Assembly: GCA_002412925.1 (NCBI GenBank)
Contig: DHVZ01000046.1
Span: 1-64,000 of the forward strand
Direction of reading: 5' to 3'
Length of the DNA: 64,000 nucleotides
Source: Anaerolineales bacterium UBA5195
GTDB taxonomy: Bacteria; Chloroflexota; Anaerolineae; Anaerolineales; Villigracilaceae
Of this stretch, positions 8,152 to 15,532 are shown one piece after another. The position numbers were made by a program, and so were the translations under genes. The notes under the pieces are model-generated. The model was not told the origin of the DNA, made no database searches, and saw nothing but the letters and a program-made list of their open reading frames with translations. The first letter of the stretch is position 1; each line of letters opens with the position of its first letter.

Positions 8152-8538
8152 ATGAAATTGCCACACCATGTCATCGTCAAAGCGCCTGGGCTACTGCCCA
8201 TGCTTTACAAAGCCAGCGAACTGGCGGATGAAATCCAGATTCCGGAACGCACCCTGCGGGATTGGCTGGAGGCCGGCGCACCTTTTCAACGCGATTCCAG
8301 CAATCGCATCTGGGTCAACGGTCAAGAATTCAAGCAATGGGTGCAAGAAAAACGCAAACCCAAACGTACTTTCAAACTATTGGATAATCAGGCCTATTGC
8401 CTGCACTGCAAGACCGCCGTTGAGCTTCTAAACCCTGAACGCCACGCAATCAAAGGTAAGTTGGTCAATATCAAAGGTGTCTGCCCGCAATGCGGCTGCA
8501 CCATCAATCGCGGAGGGGTTGATGGAACCGTTAATTGA
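8152..8538 (+). CDS. HTH (excisionase/MerR-like) protein with C-terminal zinc ribbon
   Basis: A 128-residue protein. Residues 20-65 form a helix-turn-helix like excisionase/HTH_17 proteins (YKASELADEIQIPERTLRDW, then the wing-like NRIWVNGQEFKQWVQ). Residues 80-122 carry two Cys pairs, CLHC and CPQCGC, making a probable zinc ribbon. The start is the ATG at 8152 after AGGGAGATCAAG. The end overlaps the next gene by 16 bp in another frame, so the two are translationally coupled. Position just before a tyrosine recombinase suggests a directionality or accessory factor for recombination (inference). Confidence 0.7.
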   Translation: MKLPHHVIVKAPGLLPMLYKASELADEIQIPERTLRDWLEAGAPFQRDSSNRIWVNGQEFKQWVQEKRKPKRTFKLLDNQAYCLHCKTAVELLNPERHAIKGKLVNIKGVCPQCGCTINRGGVDGTVN

Positions 8539-9643
8539 ACGCAACAACTACTTGTTGATCAATGAATACCTCGATTCGCTGACCGAGGAAACGCAAATTG
8601 CCCGGGTTTCGGTAGAACGTTACCGCTGTTATCTCCAGCATCTTTTGTTCTGGGCCATGGAAACACCCTTCAGCCAGGCCGACAAGATCCGCCCTACTTT
8701 GCTGGTCTACCTGTGCCAGGTTCAGACCTCACAGAGAAAACCCCTGGCCCAGGAGACCCGCAAGAAAATCATCGAACTCTCCCGGAAATTCTTTGAGTGG
8801 GCAAAAATCTACCACGCGGCAGAATTCAAAACCCTGCCCCCTCTTTGGCTCCACAAATTGAAGTTCAACAAAAAACACACGGGCCAGGTTGACCAGGAAC
8901 CGCTCTTTGTTGAGTTGGAAGAAGTTATCCGGTTGGTCACAACCCAATTCGAGGCAAGCGATCTGGCCGGTTGGCGTGATCGCGCCATGGCCGCCCGCCT
9001 GTTCCTGAGTGGCGAGCGTGCCAGCGCCGCGGTCAGTTCGCCCATTTCAGCCATTGATTTCAACGATTATTCACTCAAGCAGTGGACCGCACTGGGTGTT
9101 AAAACCAAGAACAGTAAAAGCGCCACCACCTTTCTCCTGCGCATCTCCGAATTGATCGAGATCGCCAGAACATGGGATGAATATGTGCGGGAAAATCTGC
9201 CGCCCACCGCCGCCTGGTACGCCCCGATTGCCAGTCAATGGGGAGAACAAACGCTCTCAGAAAATACACCTGGTGAAAACCGCCACGTTGCGCTCAACAA
9301 ACGGCTCCGCCTGCTTTACCTGGCTGCCGGCCTGTCTTACAAGTCCGCTCACAAATTCCGCCACGGTCATGCTGCCTATGGGCTGATGCACTGCCAGACC
9401 ATGGCCGATTACAAAGCGCTTTCGCTCAATCTGATGCACGAAAGCCTGGAGACCACCGATCGCATCTATGTCCATCTGGCCCAGAAAGATCTGCGCACCC
9501 GGATCGCCAGGCTGGCCGACCAGATGGTCAACCAGCCCGACGACGAGCTCCGCGGGTATCTGAACCGGATCTCACCCACCGACCGCATGAAGGCCATCAA
9601 CATTCTTTCAGAGACCCTCTTGCGCGAAAATGCCAAGCCCTAA
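8523..9643 (+). CDS. Tyrosine recombinase/integrase (plus-strand copy)
   Basis: 373 residues from the ATG at 8523 (GGAGGGG just upstream). The N-terminal SAM-like core-binding domain is about residues 10-110 and the catalytic domain about 130-350. The catalytic set can be traced: Arg I in LFLSGERASAAV, Lys in GVKTKNSKSA, HxxR in HKFRHGHAAYGL, the second His in LMHESLETTDR and Tyr in DRIYVHL. The enzyme is therefore probably active although divergent from XerC/D. It overlaps the HTH/zinc-ribbon gene. It meets the second recombinase tail to tail with a 4-bp overlap. Confidence 0.85.
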
Positions 9644-10635
9644 AGATGCCAGTTATCAGCCGGGCTGGCTTTGCGATGCGCCTTCTCAACATCCAAATCC
9701 GCGATCAGGGCGTAACGCCGCACCATGTCCAGGCTGTTATGTCCCAACAAGGACTGCAGGGTAAAAACATCCCCGCCCGAGCGCAGATAGGTAATTGCGA
9801 AGGTGTGGCGAAAGCGGTGAGGATAGGCCTTTTTCACGCTGGCCCGCTCCGCAATTCCCTGGATCAACTGGCGCAACGAACTTGGGTTAAAAGGCCGGTT
9901 ATCCTTTGAAGCAAATAATGGCGCTGGTCCGTCGTCGCCATCTTCTCGCTCCGCCAGGTGGCGCCAAACAGCCCGCCTGACAGCCTTGCCCAGGTAAACA
10001 GTGCGCCCCTTGCCTCCCTTGGCCCCACCGGATGCCCCGTGCTTGACTTCGACCTTCCCAGTTTTCAAATCGACATCGCCAACCTTGAGCGAACAAAGTT
10101 CCATTGCCCGCAAACCAGTGTCGACCAAAACCAGGATGATGGCTTGATCGCGATGCCCATAGGGCAGCCGCATCACAAAACCTTTACGGTTGCCCGGCTG
10201 AACCTCTTTCGAATACAGGCAGACTTTGAGCATCGCCTGCACATCAGCTTGATTGAATGGATCAACGGGAGCGACCTTAAATTTAGGGGCCGGCACATCC
10301 TTCATCACGTTCGCGATCTGCAACTCGCGCGCAGCCCAGGCAAAGAACGAACACAACGTCACCCAAACATTCCGCAAAGTCTTGGGCGACAAGGGCTCGT
10401 TCTTTCCGCTAAATCGATGGGGAGTGTACTCTGTGCGCAGCCAGCTCAGATAGCCAGTAATCTCTGCTGCCGTAATCTTGCGGATCTCCCTCTCCCCCAC
10501 CTGTTCCAACCACTTTTGCAACAAACGATCGTACGAATCAACCGTACGATCTGACAATCCCTCAGCGCTTTTGAAGCTGATAAAGCCCTGAATGGCTTTA
10601 CTGAGGACCAACGAGCCCGACGAGCGTAGGTTCAT
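9640..10635 (-). CDS. Tyrosine recombinase/integrase (minus-strand copy)
   Basis: About 331 residues starting at the ATG at 10635, chosen because GGAGGAG lies 6 nt upstream; an earlier in-frame start is less likely. The core-binding domain (FISFKSAEGLSDRTVDSYDR) is followed by a catalytic domain with Arg I in DTGLRAMELCSL, Lys in GGKGRTVYLG, HxxR in YPHRFRHTFAITYL, LLGHNSLDMVRRY for the second His and the Tyr nucleophile. All key residues are present. It points from a tRNA-Met gene into the element and converges on the other recombinase, so the two are not one operon. It may be the integrase that acts at the tRNA end, but no duplicated attachment site was found. Confidence 0.9.
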   Translation of the reverse strand: MNLRSSGSLVLSKAIQGFISFKSAEGLSDRTVDSYDRLLQKWLEQVGEREIRKITAAEITGYLSWLRTEYTPHRFSGKNEPLSPKTLRNVWVTLCSFFAWAARELQIANVMKDVPAPKFKVAPVDPFNQADVQAMLKVCLYSKEVQPGNRKGFVMRLPYGHRDQAIILVLVDTGLRAMELCSLKVGDVDLKTGKVEVKHGASGGAKGGKGRTVYLGKAVRRAVWRHLAEREDGDDGPAPLFASKDNRPFNPSSLRQLIQGIAERASVKKAYPHRFRHTFAITYLRSGGDVFTLQSLLGHNSLDMVRRYALIADLDVEKAHRKASPADNWHL

Positions 10636-10686
10636 CACAAACTCCTCCAAAATGAGAATGTCTGCCAACCTATCATCGTCGGGCTA

Positions 10687-10717
10687 ACGAAAAACCATAG
10701 CCCGAAGAGCTATGGTT
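10687..10717 (-). terminator. Terminator downstream of tRNA-fMet
   Basis: A perfect 9-bp hairpin (AACCATAGC / GCTATGGTT, 7-nt loop) followed on the minus strand by TTTTTCG. It starts 10 bases past the 3' end of the tRNA and separates it from the recombinase gene. Confidence 0.8.
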
Positions 10718-10726
10718 CATCAAAAG

Positions 10727-10798
10727 TTGCGGGGACAGGACTCGAACCTGCGACCTCCGGGTTATGAGCCCGACGAGCTGCCACTGCTCTACCCCGCG
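10727..10798 (-). tRNA. Initiator tRNA-Met (CAU anticodon)
   Basis: A complete cloverleaf is visible on the minus strand: acceptor CGCGGGG / CCCCGCA with the C1-A72 mismatch typical of bacterial initiator tRNA, anticodon loop CTCATAA (CAT) flanked by the GGG / CCC pairs of tRNA-fMet, and a TTCGAGT T-loop. No CCA is encoded. Its 3' end faces the recombinase genes, the usual orientation for tRNA-associated integration, though no second copy of the 3' end was seen in the window. Confidence 0.95.
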
Positions 10799-10858
10799 AC
10801 GGGTACCCCACATGGGGGTTATTCAGAAACGCAAGTTTACTACAGCCAACCAGCAAAG

Positions 10859-11812
10859 TCAAGGACTAACTTGGAGTTTAAGGCTGAAGAGATAAGCCAG
10901 GCCATCAATCCGATCATCAGACTGCCGGATAACCAGGCGCGCCTGGGTCTTTTTGGCCAGTTGATAGGGAATTATGGTCGTAAATTGTTGGAATTTTCCA
11001 TCGGCCGGGGCAAGCTGCAGAATTCGCGAACCGAGAACGTTTCCATCGATATCGATCAACTCCAGGATGAGCGGCATATCGTTGGCAGGCCAAAACTCTC
11101 CCGTTACGGGCAGGCTGCCCCCGGATATTTCTTTTCCAGACCTGGGATGCCTCAGGAGGACGCGATCCTGGACGGCATAGGGCGGGGTAAATTCATTTTC
11201 GCCCACCGCCTGCAGCAGCAAGCGGACAGAGTTGAAAGCTTTTACGCGTCCTTTTTCGTCCAGGGTGCTGATTTGCAAGCGCGCCATTTCGGCAGCGCCC
11301 TTGATTTCGAAATTAATTTTTTCGTTCACGCGGGTGTAGTAGCCGACATTCGAAAAAGTCTTAAAAATTTTCCGATAAAGCTCGGCGCCATTTTCACCGA
11401 TTAATTCAATGCGGGTCGCGCCGGTGTAATCGGGGGCCAGATGTGCAACAAAGTCGATCGGCGAAACAACCTTGGACATCGGCCCCGGCGCAACCACGCG
11501 GATGAGAATTCGGCTTGGGTCGAGCGTGGGAGAAGGGGTCACGCTGGGAAAGTTCAGGTAGGTCGGGTCAAGCGTCGGCGGGACAGGTGTCTCGGTGGGC
11601 GTCTCGGATAGGATTGGCAGCAGGGTAGCTGTCGTTTGATTTAGCGGGGTCTGGCTGGGCGGGATGAGCGTCAGCGCCTGGGGGGGCAACCAGGATTCCG
11701 CCGAGGGCGAAACAGACAGGCTGGGAAGCGCCTGCCCACTGGTCTGTCCACGAGAACAACCGAGCAGAACTATAAAAATTAAAACGGGAGTCAGTTTCAG
11801 GGATGGTTTCAT
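10859..11812 (-). CDS. Secreted lipoprotein with Ig-like domains, function unknown
   Basis: 317 residues. The N-terminal signal peptide ends in a lipobox (IVLLGC), followed by a Ser/Thr/Pro-rich linker to about residue 100. Two beta-rich segments follow: one from ILIRVVAPGPMSKVVSPIDF, resembling Gmad2/Ig-like surface domains, and one from LLRHPRSGKEISGGSLPVTG. The C-terminus is LFSLKLQ. It should be anchored to the outer face of the membrane. The only nearby GGGAGG is in the arm of the palindrome before it, so its ribosome site may be partly sequestered. No enzymatic motif is seen. Confidence 0.75.
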   Translation of the reverse strand: MKPSLKLTPVLIFIVLLGCSRGQTSGQALPSLSVSPSAESWLPPQALTLIPPSQTPLNQTTATLLPILSETPTETPVPPTLDPTYLNFPSVTPSPTLDPSRILIRVVAPGPMSKVVSPIDFVAHLAPDYTGATRIELIGENGAELYRKIFKTFSNVGYYTRVNEKINFEIKGAAEMARLQISTLDEKGRVKAFNSVRLLLQAVGENEFTPPYAVQDRVLLRHPRSGKEISGGSLPVTGEFWPANDMPLILELIDIDGNVLGSRILQLAPADGKFQQFTTIIPYQLAKKTQARLVIRQSDDRIDGLAYLFSLKLQVSP

Positions 11813-11820
11813 TTTTTGTG

Positions 11821-11850
11821 AACCCTCCCGCAGGAACCTGCGGGAGGGTT
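11821..11850 (-). terminator. Perfect 14-bp inverted repeat after the M32 carboxypeptidase
   Basis: AACCCTCCCGCAGG and its exact complement are separated by 2 nt. It lies 4 nt past the carboxypeptidase stop. No long T-run follows on the minus strand, so it may be a hairpin terminator of weak type or an mRNA 3'-protecting structure. Its distal arm contains the only Shine-Dalgarno-like sequence before the downstream lipoprotein. Confidence 0.55.
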
Positions 11851-11854
11851 GTCT

Positions 11855-13357
11855 TTACAGACCGTAGATTTCGCCATACTTCTCTTTGAGATAGATGATG
11901 TACGGCGCCGGGTCGATTTTGGACCCGGTGACACGCTCAACGAGTTCCTGGGGCTGGTATTTACGCCCGTGTTGGTGAATCTCGCCGCGCAGCCAGGCCA
12001 GTAGGGCTGAAAAATCGCCCTGGCGAAGCTGGTTGTTGAGTTCAGGATTGAGGCTCTTGAATTTTTCCCAGAGTTGGGCCGAGATCAGGTTGCCAAGCGC
12101 ATACGTGGAGAAGTAGCCCAGCATGCCGCCCGACCAGTGGACATCTTGCAAAACTCCCCTGGCGTCATCTGGCGGGACAATGCCGAGGTAGTCCTGCATT
12201 TTGGCATTCCAGATTTCGGGCAGGTCTTTGATTGCCACAGAACCTTCGAGCATGGCAATTTCCAATTCGAGGCGCAGCATGATGTGCAGGTTATAGGTCG
12301 CTTCGTCAGCTTCGACGCGGATGCAGGAAGGTTGGACCCGGTTGATGCCGCGATAGAACTGGTCAAGGCTGACGTTGCCAAGCTGGGTTTTAAAGCGTTC
12401 CTGCAAACGCGGGTAAAAATGTTCCCAGAAAGCGCGCGAACGGCCCACCTGGTTTTCCCACATCCGACTCTGCGATTCGTGAATGCCCAGCGATGCACCG
12501 CTTTCAAGCGCAGTGCGGTTCCAGGAGTGATCGACTCCCTGTTCGTAGAGCGCATGACCGGTTTCGTGCATCGTGCCGAACAAGAGCGCGTAAGGCAGTT
12601 CGGGCACCCAGCGCGAGGTGATCCGCACATCGTCAGGGCCGATGCTCTGGCAAAACGGATGCGCAGTGGGGTCCTGGCGTCCGCGCTTCCAATCGTAGCC
12701 AAATGCAGTGGCTACTTCAACACTGAAGTCCCACATGGTTTTTTCGTCATAGTCAAGGTGCATGAAGGCGTCCTCAACCTGCGGACGCTGGCTGATGGCG
12801 CGAAGGAGTTCCACCTGCAAGGGACGCAGGCCGTCGAAAATGGCCTTGACTTCCGCGGTTTTCATACCCGGCTCGTAGGTGTCGAGCAAGGTATCGTAAG
12901 GATGATCGGCAGGCGGGAAAAATGTGACGAAACGCTGATTTAGCTCGACAACTTTTTCCAGGTGTGGGCAGAAAATGGAGAAATCTGATTTGGTGCGCGC
13001 TTCCACCCAGGCCTGCTGGGCCATAGCTGTCACCTGGGCCTGTTCAGCTATAAATTCCGGTGGAACACAGGTGGATTTTTCGTAGTCTCTGGCGGTCACG
13101 CTGATCAAGCGGTAGGTATCGCCATCCGCATCAAGCTCGGGCAGATGTGTTTTTAGATCTGCCAGTAGTTTACCCATCTCCTCTGAGGTGAATTTTTCGT
13201 GGGCAAGCTTGCCAAGCGTACCCATCATGTTACCGCGTTCTTCAGCCCCTCCGGGTGGCATATAAACGTGTTGATCCCAACCCAGCAAGGCATTGGCATG
13301 GTTCAAATCGGCAATTTCTGCTGTCAATTCCGTCAATTTCTGTAATTGTGCTTGCAT
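11855..13357 (-). CDS. M32 family metallocarboxypeptidase (carboxypeptidase Taq type)
   Basis: About 500 residues, the usual M32 length. The zinc motif HExxH is in LLFGTMHETGHALYEQG, with the family signature DVRITSRW before it and GIHESQSRMWEN after it, which supplies the third zinc ligand region. These are cytosolic zinc enzymes that remove C-terminal residues from peptides. The start is the ATG at 13357 with GGAG 6 nt upstream, rather than the TTG four codons earlier. It is a single-gene unit with a hairpin behind it. Confidence 0.95.
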   Translation of the reverse strand: MQAQLQKLTELTAEIADLNHANALLGWDQHVYMPPGGAEERGNMMGTLGKLAHEKFTSEEMGKLLADLKTHLPELDADGDTYRLISVTARDYEKSTCVPPEFIAEQAQVTAMAQQAWVEARTKSDFSIFCPHLEKVVELNQRFVTFFPPADHPYDTLLDTYEPGMKTAEVKAIFDGLRPLQVELLRAISQRPQVEDAFMHLDYDEKTMWDFSVEVATAFGYDWKRGRQDPTAHPFCQSIGPDDVRITSRWVPELPYALLFGTMHETGHALYEQGVDHSWNRTALESGASLGIHESQSRMWENQVGRSRAFWEHFYPRLQERFKTQLGNVSLDQFYRGINRVQPSCIRVEADEATYNLHIMLRLELEIAMLEGSVAIKDLPEIWNAKMQDYLGIVPPDDARGVLQDVHWSGGMLGYFSTYALGNLISAQLWEKFKSLNPELNNQLRQGDFSALLAWLRGEIHQHGRKYQPQELVERVTGSKIDPAPYIIYLKEKYGEIYGL

Positions 13358-13416
13358 CAGGCGCTCCAATCGAAATATTGGGTGAATTATCAGGTAAATT
13401 TTACAACATCAGAAAA

Positions 13417-13444
13417 AGGTTGGAACCCTTCTGGAGAAGGGTTC
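13417..13444 (-). terminator. Terminator downstream of the GNAT gene
   Basis: A 10-bp perfect hairpin (GAACCCTTCT, 2-nt loop, AGAAGGGTTC), followed on the minus strand by CCAACCTTTTTC. A further small palindrome, GCCCCCG-A-CGGGGGC, lies at 13471-13485. Confidence 0.6.
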
Positions 13445-13524
13445 TTTGGGTCTCCAGGATTTTTACACCCGCCCCCGACGGGGGCTTGCCCTGATGGATT
13501 TACAGGGTACGGGGTGAAAAGTGC

Positions 13525-13572
13525 CGCATTTCGGGGGATGAGGTGCGTACGCACCTCATCCCCCGAAATGCG
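13525..13572. repeat. 48-bp perfect palindrome
   Basis: Two 24-bp arms (CGCATTTCGGGGGATGAGGT onward) are exact reverse complements with no spacer, centred on GTAC. It lies in the 245-bp gap between GNAT and M32 genes. Its right arm runs into a dispersed repeat also seen near 52.7 and 56.8 kb. Such a perfect spacerless palindrome is more than a terminator needs. Confidence 0.9.
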
Positions 13573-13610
13573 AGGTCTTACTACGGAGATTCCCAAAGAG
13601 TCGGTTCTTT
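13552..13610. repeat. Dispersed repeat, copy A
   Basis: Shares the order CCTC ... AAATGCGAGG ... GGAGATTCCCAAAGAG ... TTCTTT with copies at 52707 and 56801. Each copy is intergenic and next to a promoter or gene end. Confidence 0.6.
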
Positions 13611-13614
13611 CCAA

Positions 13615-14184
13615 TTATAAGGCCAGAAACCAGTTTAACTGGATTTCGTCCCTGACCCGGCTGTCAGACTGGTAGGCGAACCGGCGGATATCGCCCAGCA
13701 CCGCTCCCTGCGCCTCATAAAAACGGCAGGCAGCCACGTTGACATTCTGGGTTTCGATTTTCATCTGCGCGCAACCCCTGGCCTTCGACCAGACCGCAGC
13801 ATAATCAAAAAGCCGCTTGCCGAGACCCTGTCCGCGGCTCTCAGGCCTGACACGGAGATCCCACAACACCGCTAGATCGCGGCGGCCTTCGAGCATGTTC
13901 ACTCCATTCGTATTCCAGGCCACCGCCGCCCCGCCAACCGGCGTCTCCCCATCCAGCGCGAGGAAGATGCCCCAGTTTTGGAGATCAAACTCCTCTGGCC
14001 AGGTTAGCGGGGAACCCAAAAGGTCATAGTTCTTGGTGTAAGGGGAAACGGATTGTTCGTGAAAATGAATCCCGGCCAGGCCGCTTTGCGAAAGGTCCGG
14101 GATCAGGATCGTCCGCACCTCGAAAGCAATCGGGATGCAGACGTATTCGTCGAGGCGCGAGGCGGGAATTTCGATGATCATCAT
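13615..14184 (-). CDS. GNAT acetyltransferase, streptothricin-acetyltransferase-like
   Basis: 189 residues with a clear acetyl-CoA site (LWDLRVRPESRGQGLGKRLF) and the segment MKIETQNVNVAACRFYEAQG, which closely matches the Sat subgroup of GNAT enzymes that N-acetylate streptothricin. A resistance role is possible but unproven; many chromosomal GNATs share this pattern. Two ATGs stand in tandem at the start and the Shine-Dalgarno match is weak. It lies 26 bp downstream of the MacB-like permease gene on the same strand, so it may be read through from that gene. Confidence 0.85.
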   Translation of the reverse strand: MMIIEIPASRLDEYVCIPIAFEVRTILIPDLSQSGLAGIHFHEQSVSPYTKNYDLLGSPLTWPEEFDLQNWGIFLALDGETPVGGAAVAWNTNGVNMLEGRRDLAVLWDLRVRPESRGQGLGKRLFDYAAVWSKARGCAQMKIETQNVNVAACRFYEAQGAVLGDIRRFAYQSDSRVRDEIQLNWFLAL

Positions 14185-14210
14185 CTATGAGAAGTTTCGT
14201 GAACTGCTGA

Positions 14211-15440
14211 TTATTCGTAGCGCAGCGCTTCCACCGGCTGCAAGCTGGCGGCCCGGCTGGCCGGATAAATGCCAAAGAACAAACCCACGGCTGCCGAAAA
14301 CAAGGTCGCCAACAAAATATCGCTTACCCGGATGCTCGGCTCAAAAACAACGTTATTGGCCGCCGCAACCTGCCCAACAATAAATGAAATCAGCCAACCC
14401 AAGAGAATGCCCACCAGTCCGCCAATCAGGCTGAGCATGGACGATTCTGCCAGGAATTGAATCAGGATGTCGCGTTTGCGCGCGCCAAGGGCCTTGCGCA
14501 GACCAATTTCACGGGTGCGCTCGGCTACCGAAACCAGCATGATATTCATAATGCCAATTCCGCCGACCAACAGGGAAATCGCAGCGATGCCGCCCAGGAA
14601 GATGGTCAAAACACCGGTGACGGAGGCCGCCGTTTCGAGGAAATCTGCCTGTGAGAAAACGGTGAAATCGTCTTCGCCGAGGGCTGTGCGGTGACGGGCG
14701 CGCAGGATGCTGGAAATTTCTTCGGTAGCCAGGCCAACATCTTCGGCGCTGGTGGCCTGGGCAATGATGCCATCAACGCGGTCGGCAGCGCGCTTGACGA
14801 TGCGCGCCCGCACAGTTGTAATTGGCGCAAAAGTCACGTTATCCTGGGAGCCAAAAGCCGAGCCACCTTTCTTTTCCATGATTCCGATTACACGAAAAGG
14901 CTGACCTTCAATCCGAACGGTTTCGCCGGTCACTCCTTCGTGCCGGTCAAATAATTTGTCGGCCACATCCACCCCCAACAGGACCACCGACGCCCGCCCA
15001 AGAATATGATCCTGGTTGATTGACTCTCCTTCGGCCACCTTGAAGTTAACCATCTCGAAGTATTCCGGCGTGACGCCATTCAACTCGGTCGTCGCCGATT
15101 CGCCGCCCGCCGAAAACCGGACATTGTTGCCCTGGATAAAAGGAGAGGCCGCCACCACATGCGGAGCCAGGAATGGGTCGGCAATCGCCTGCGCATCCTG
15201 AATCGTCAGAGGCCGGATATTGCGAATTGTGACCTGGCGGTTCCCCCGAAAAACAAAAAGCAGGTTGGTACCGATCCCGCTAATGGTGCCGGTAATCGAA
15301 TTCTGCGCCCCCTGCCCGATGCCCAGCATGGCAATCACCGCGCCGACGCCGATGACAATGCCCAGGATGGTCAGGCCTGAACGCATTTTATTGGCATTCA
15401 AGCTTTCAAGGGCTTCGATCAAAATTTGAAAAAGGCTCAT
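14211..15440 (-). CDS. MacB/FtsX-type ABC transporter permease
   Basis: About 409 residues. A first transmembrane helix (LTILGIVIGVGAVIAMLGIG) is followed by a large extracytoplasmic MacB_PCD domain (residues ~45-250). Three C-terminal helices form the FtsX fold, with the conserved VGGIGIMNIMLVSVAERTRE and GLRKALGARKRDI motifs. Such permeases work with a separate ABC ATPase in export or mechanotransmission, often with macrolide or lipoprotein substrates. No ATPase or adaptor gene is next to it in this window, so its partners are elsewhere. The ATG at 15440 (GAGGTG 3-5 nt upstream) is preferred. Confidence 0.9.
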   Translation of the reverse strand: MSLFQILIEALESLNANKMRSGLTILGIVIGVGAVIAMLGIGQGAQNSITGTISGIGTNLLFVFRGNRQVTIRNIRPLTIQDAQAIADPFLAPHVVAASPFIQGNNVRFSAGGESATTELNGVTPEYFEMVNFKVAEGESINQDHILGRASVVLLGVDVADKLFDRHEGVTGETVRIEGQPFRVIGIMEKKGGSAFGSQDNVTFAPITTVRARIVKRAADRVDGIIAQATSAEDVGLATEEISSILRARHRTALGEDDFTVFSQADFLETAASVTGVLTIFLGGIAAISLLVGGIGIMNIMLVSVAERTREIGLRKALGARKRDILIQFLAESSMLSLIGGLVGILLGWLISFIVGQVAAANNVVFEPSIRVSDILLATLFSAAVGLFFGIYPASRAASLQPVEALRYE

Positions 15441-15519
15441 TTGCACCTCACGTCAAGAGGATGATTTTAACCGATGAAACCGGCTTTTTCCAATTCATAT
15501 GTTGTTCATCTTCATTGGT

Positions 15520-15525
15520 TATAAT
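15520..15525 (+). promoter_or_regulatory. -10 box giving a leaderless start
   Basis: A perfect TATAAT ends 7 nt before the ATG at 15533, so the transcript should start at or within 1-2 nt of the start codon. No Shine-Dalgarno sequence is present, consistent with leaderless initiation. Confidence 0.55.
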
Positions 15526-15532
15526 CACTCCC

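Noticed and set aside
10727..10798. Search for a second copy of the tRNA-fMet 3' end as attL/attR
   Set aside because: No repeat of the 3' acceptor/T-arm sequence was seen in 3760-4312 or elsewhere in the window, so an attachment site is not claimed.
12074..12943. 289-codon plus-strand open frame opposite the M32 carboxypeptidase gene
   Set aside because: It is antisense to a gene with clear HExxH and family motifs, has no recognisable protein features, and arises from codon bias.
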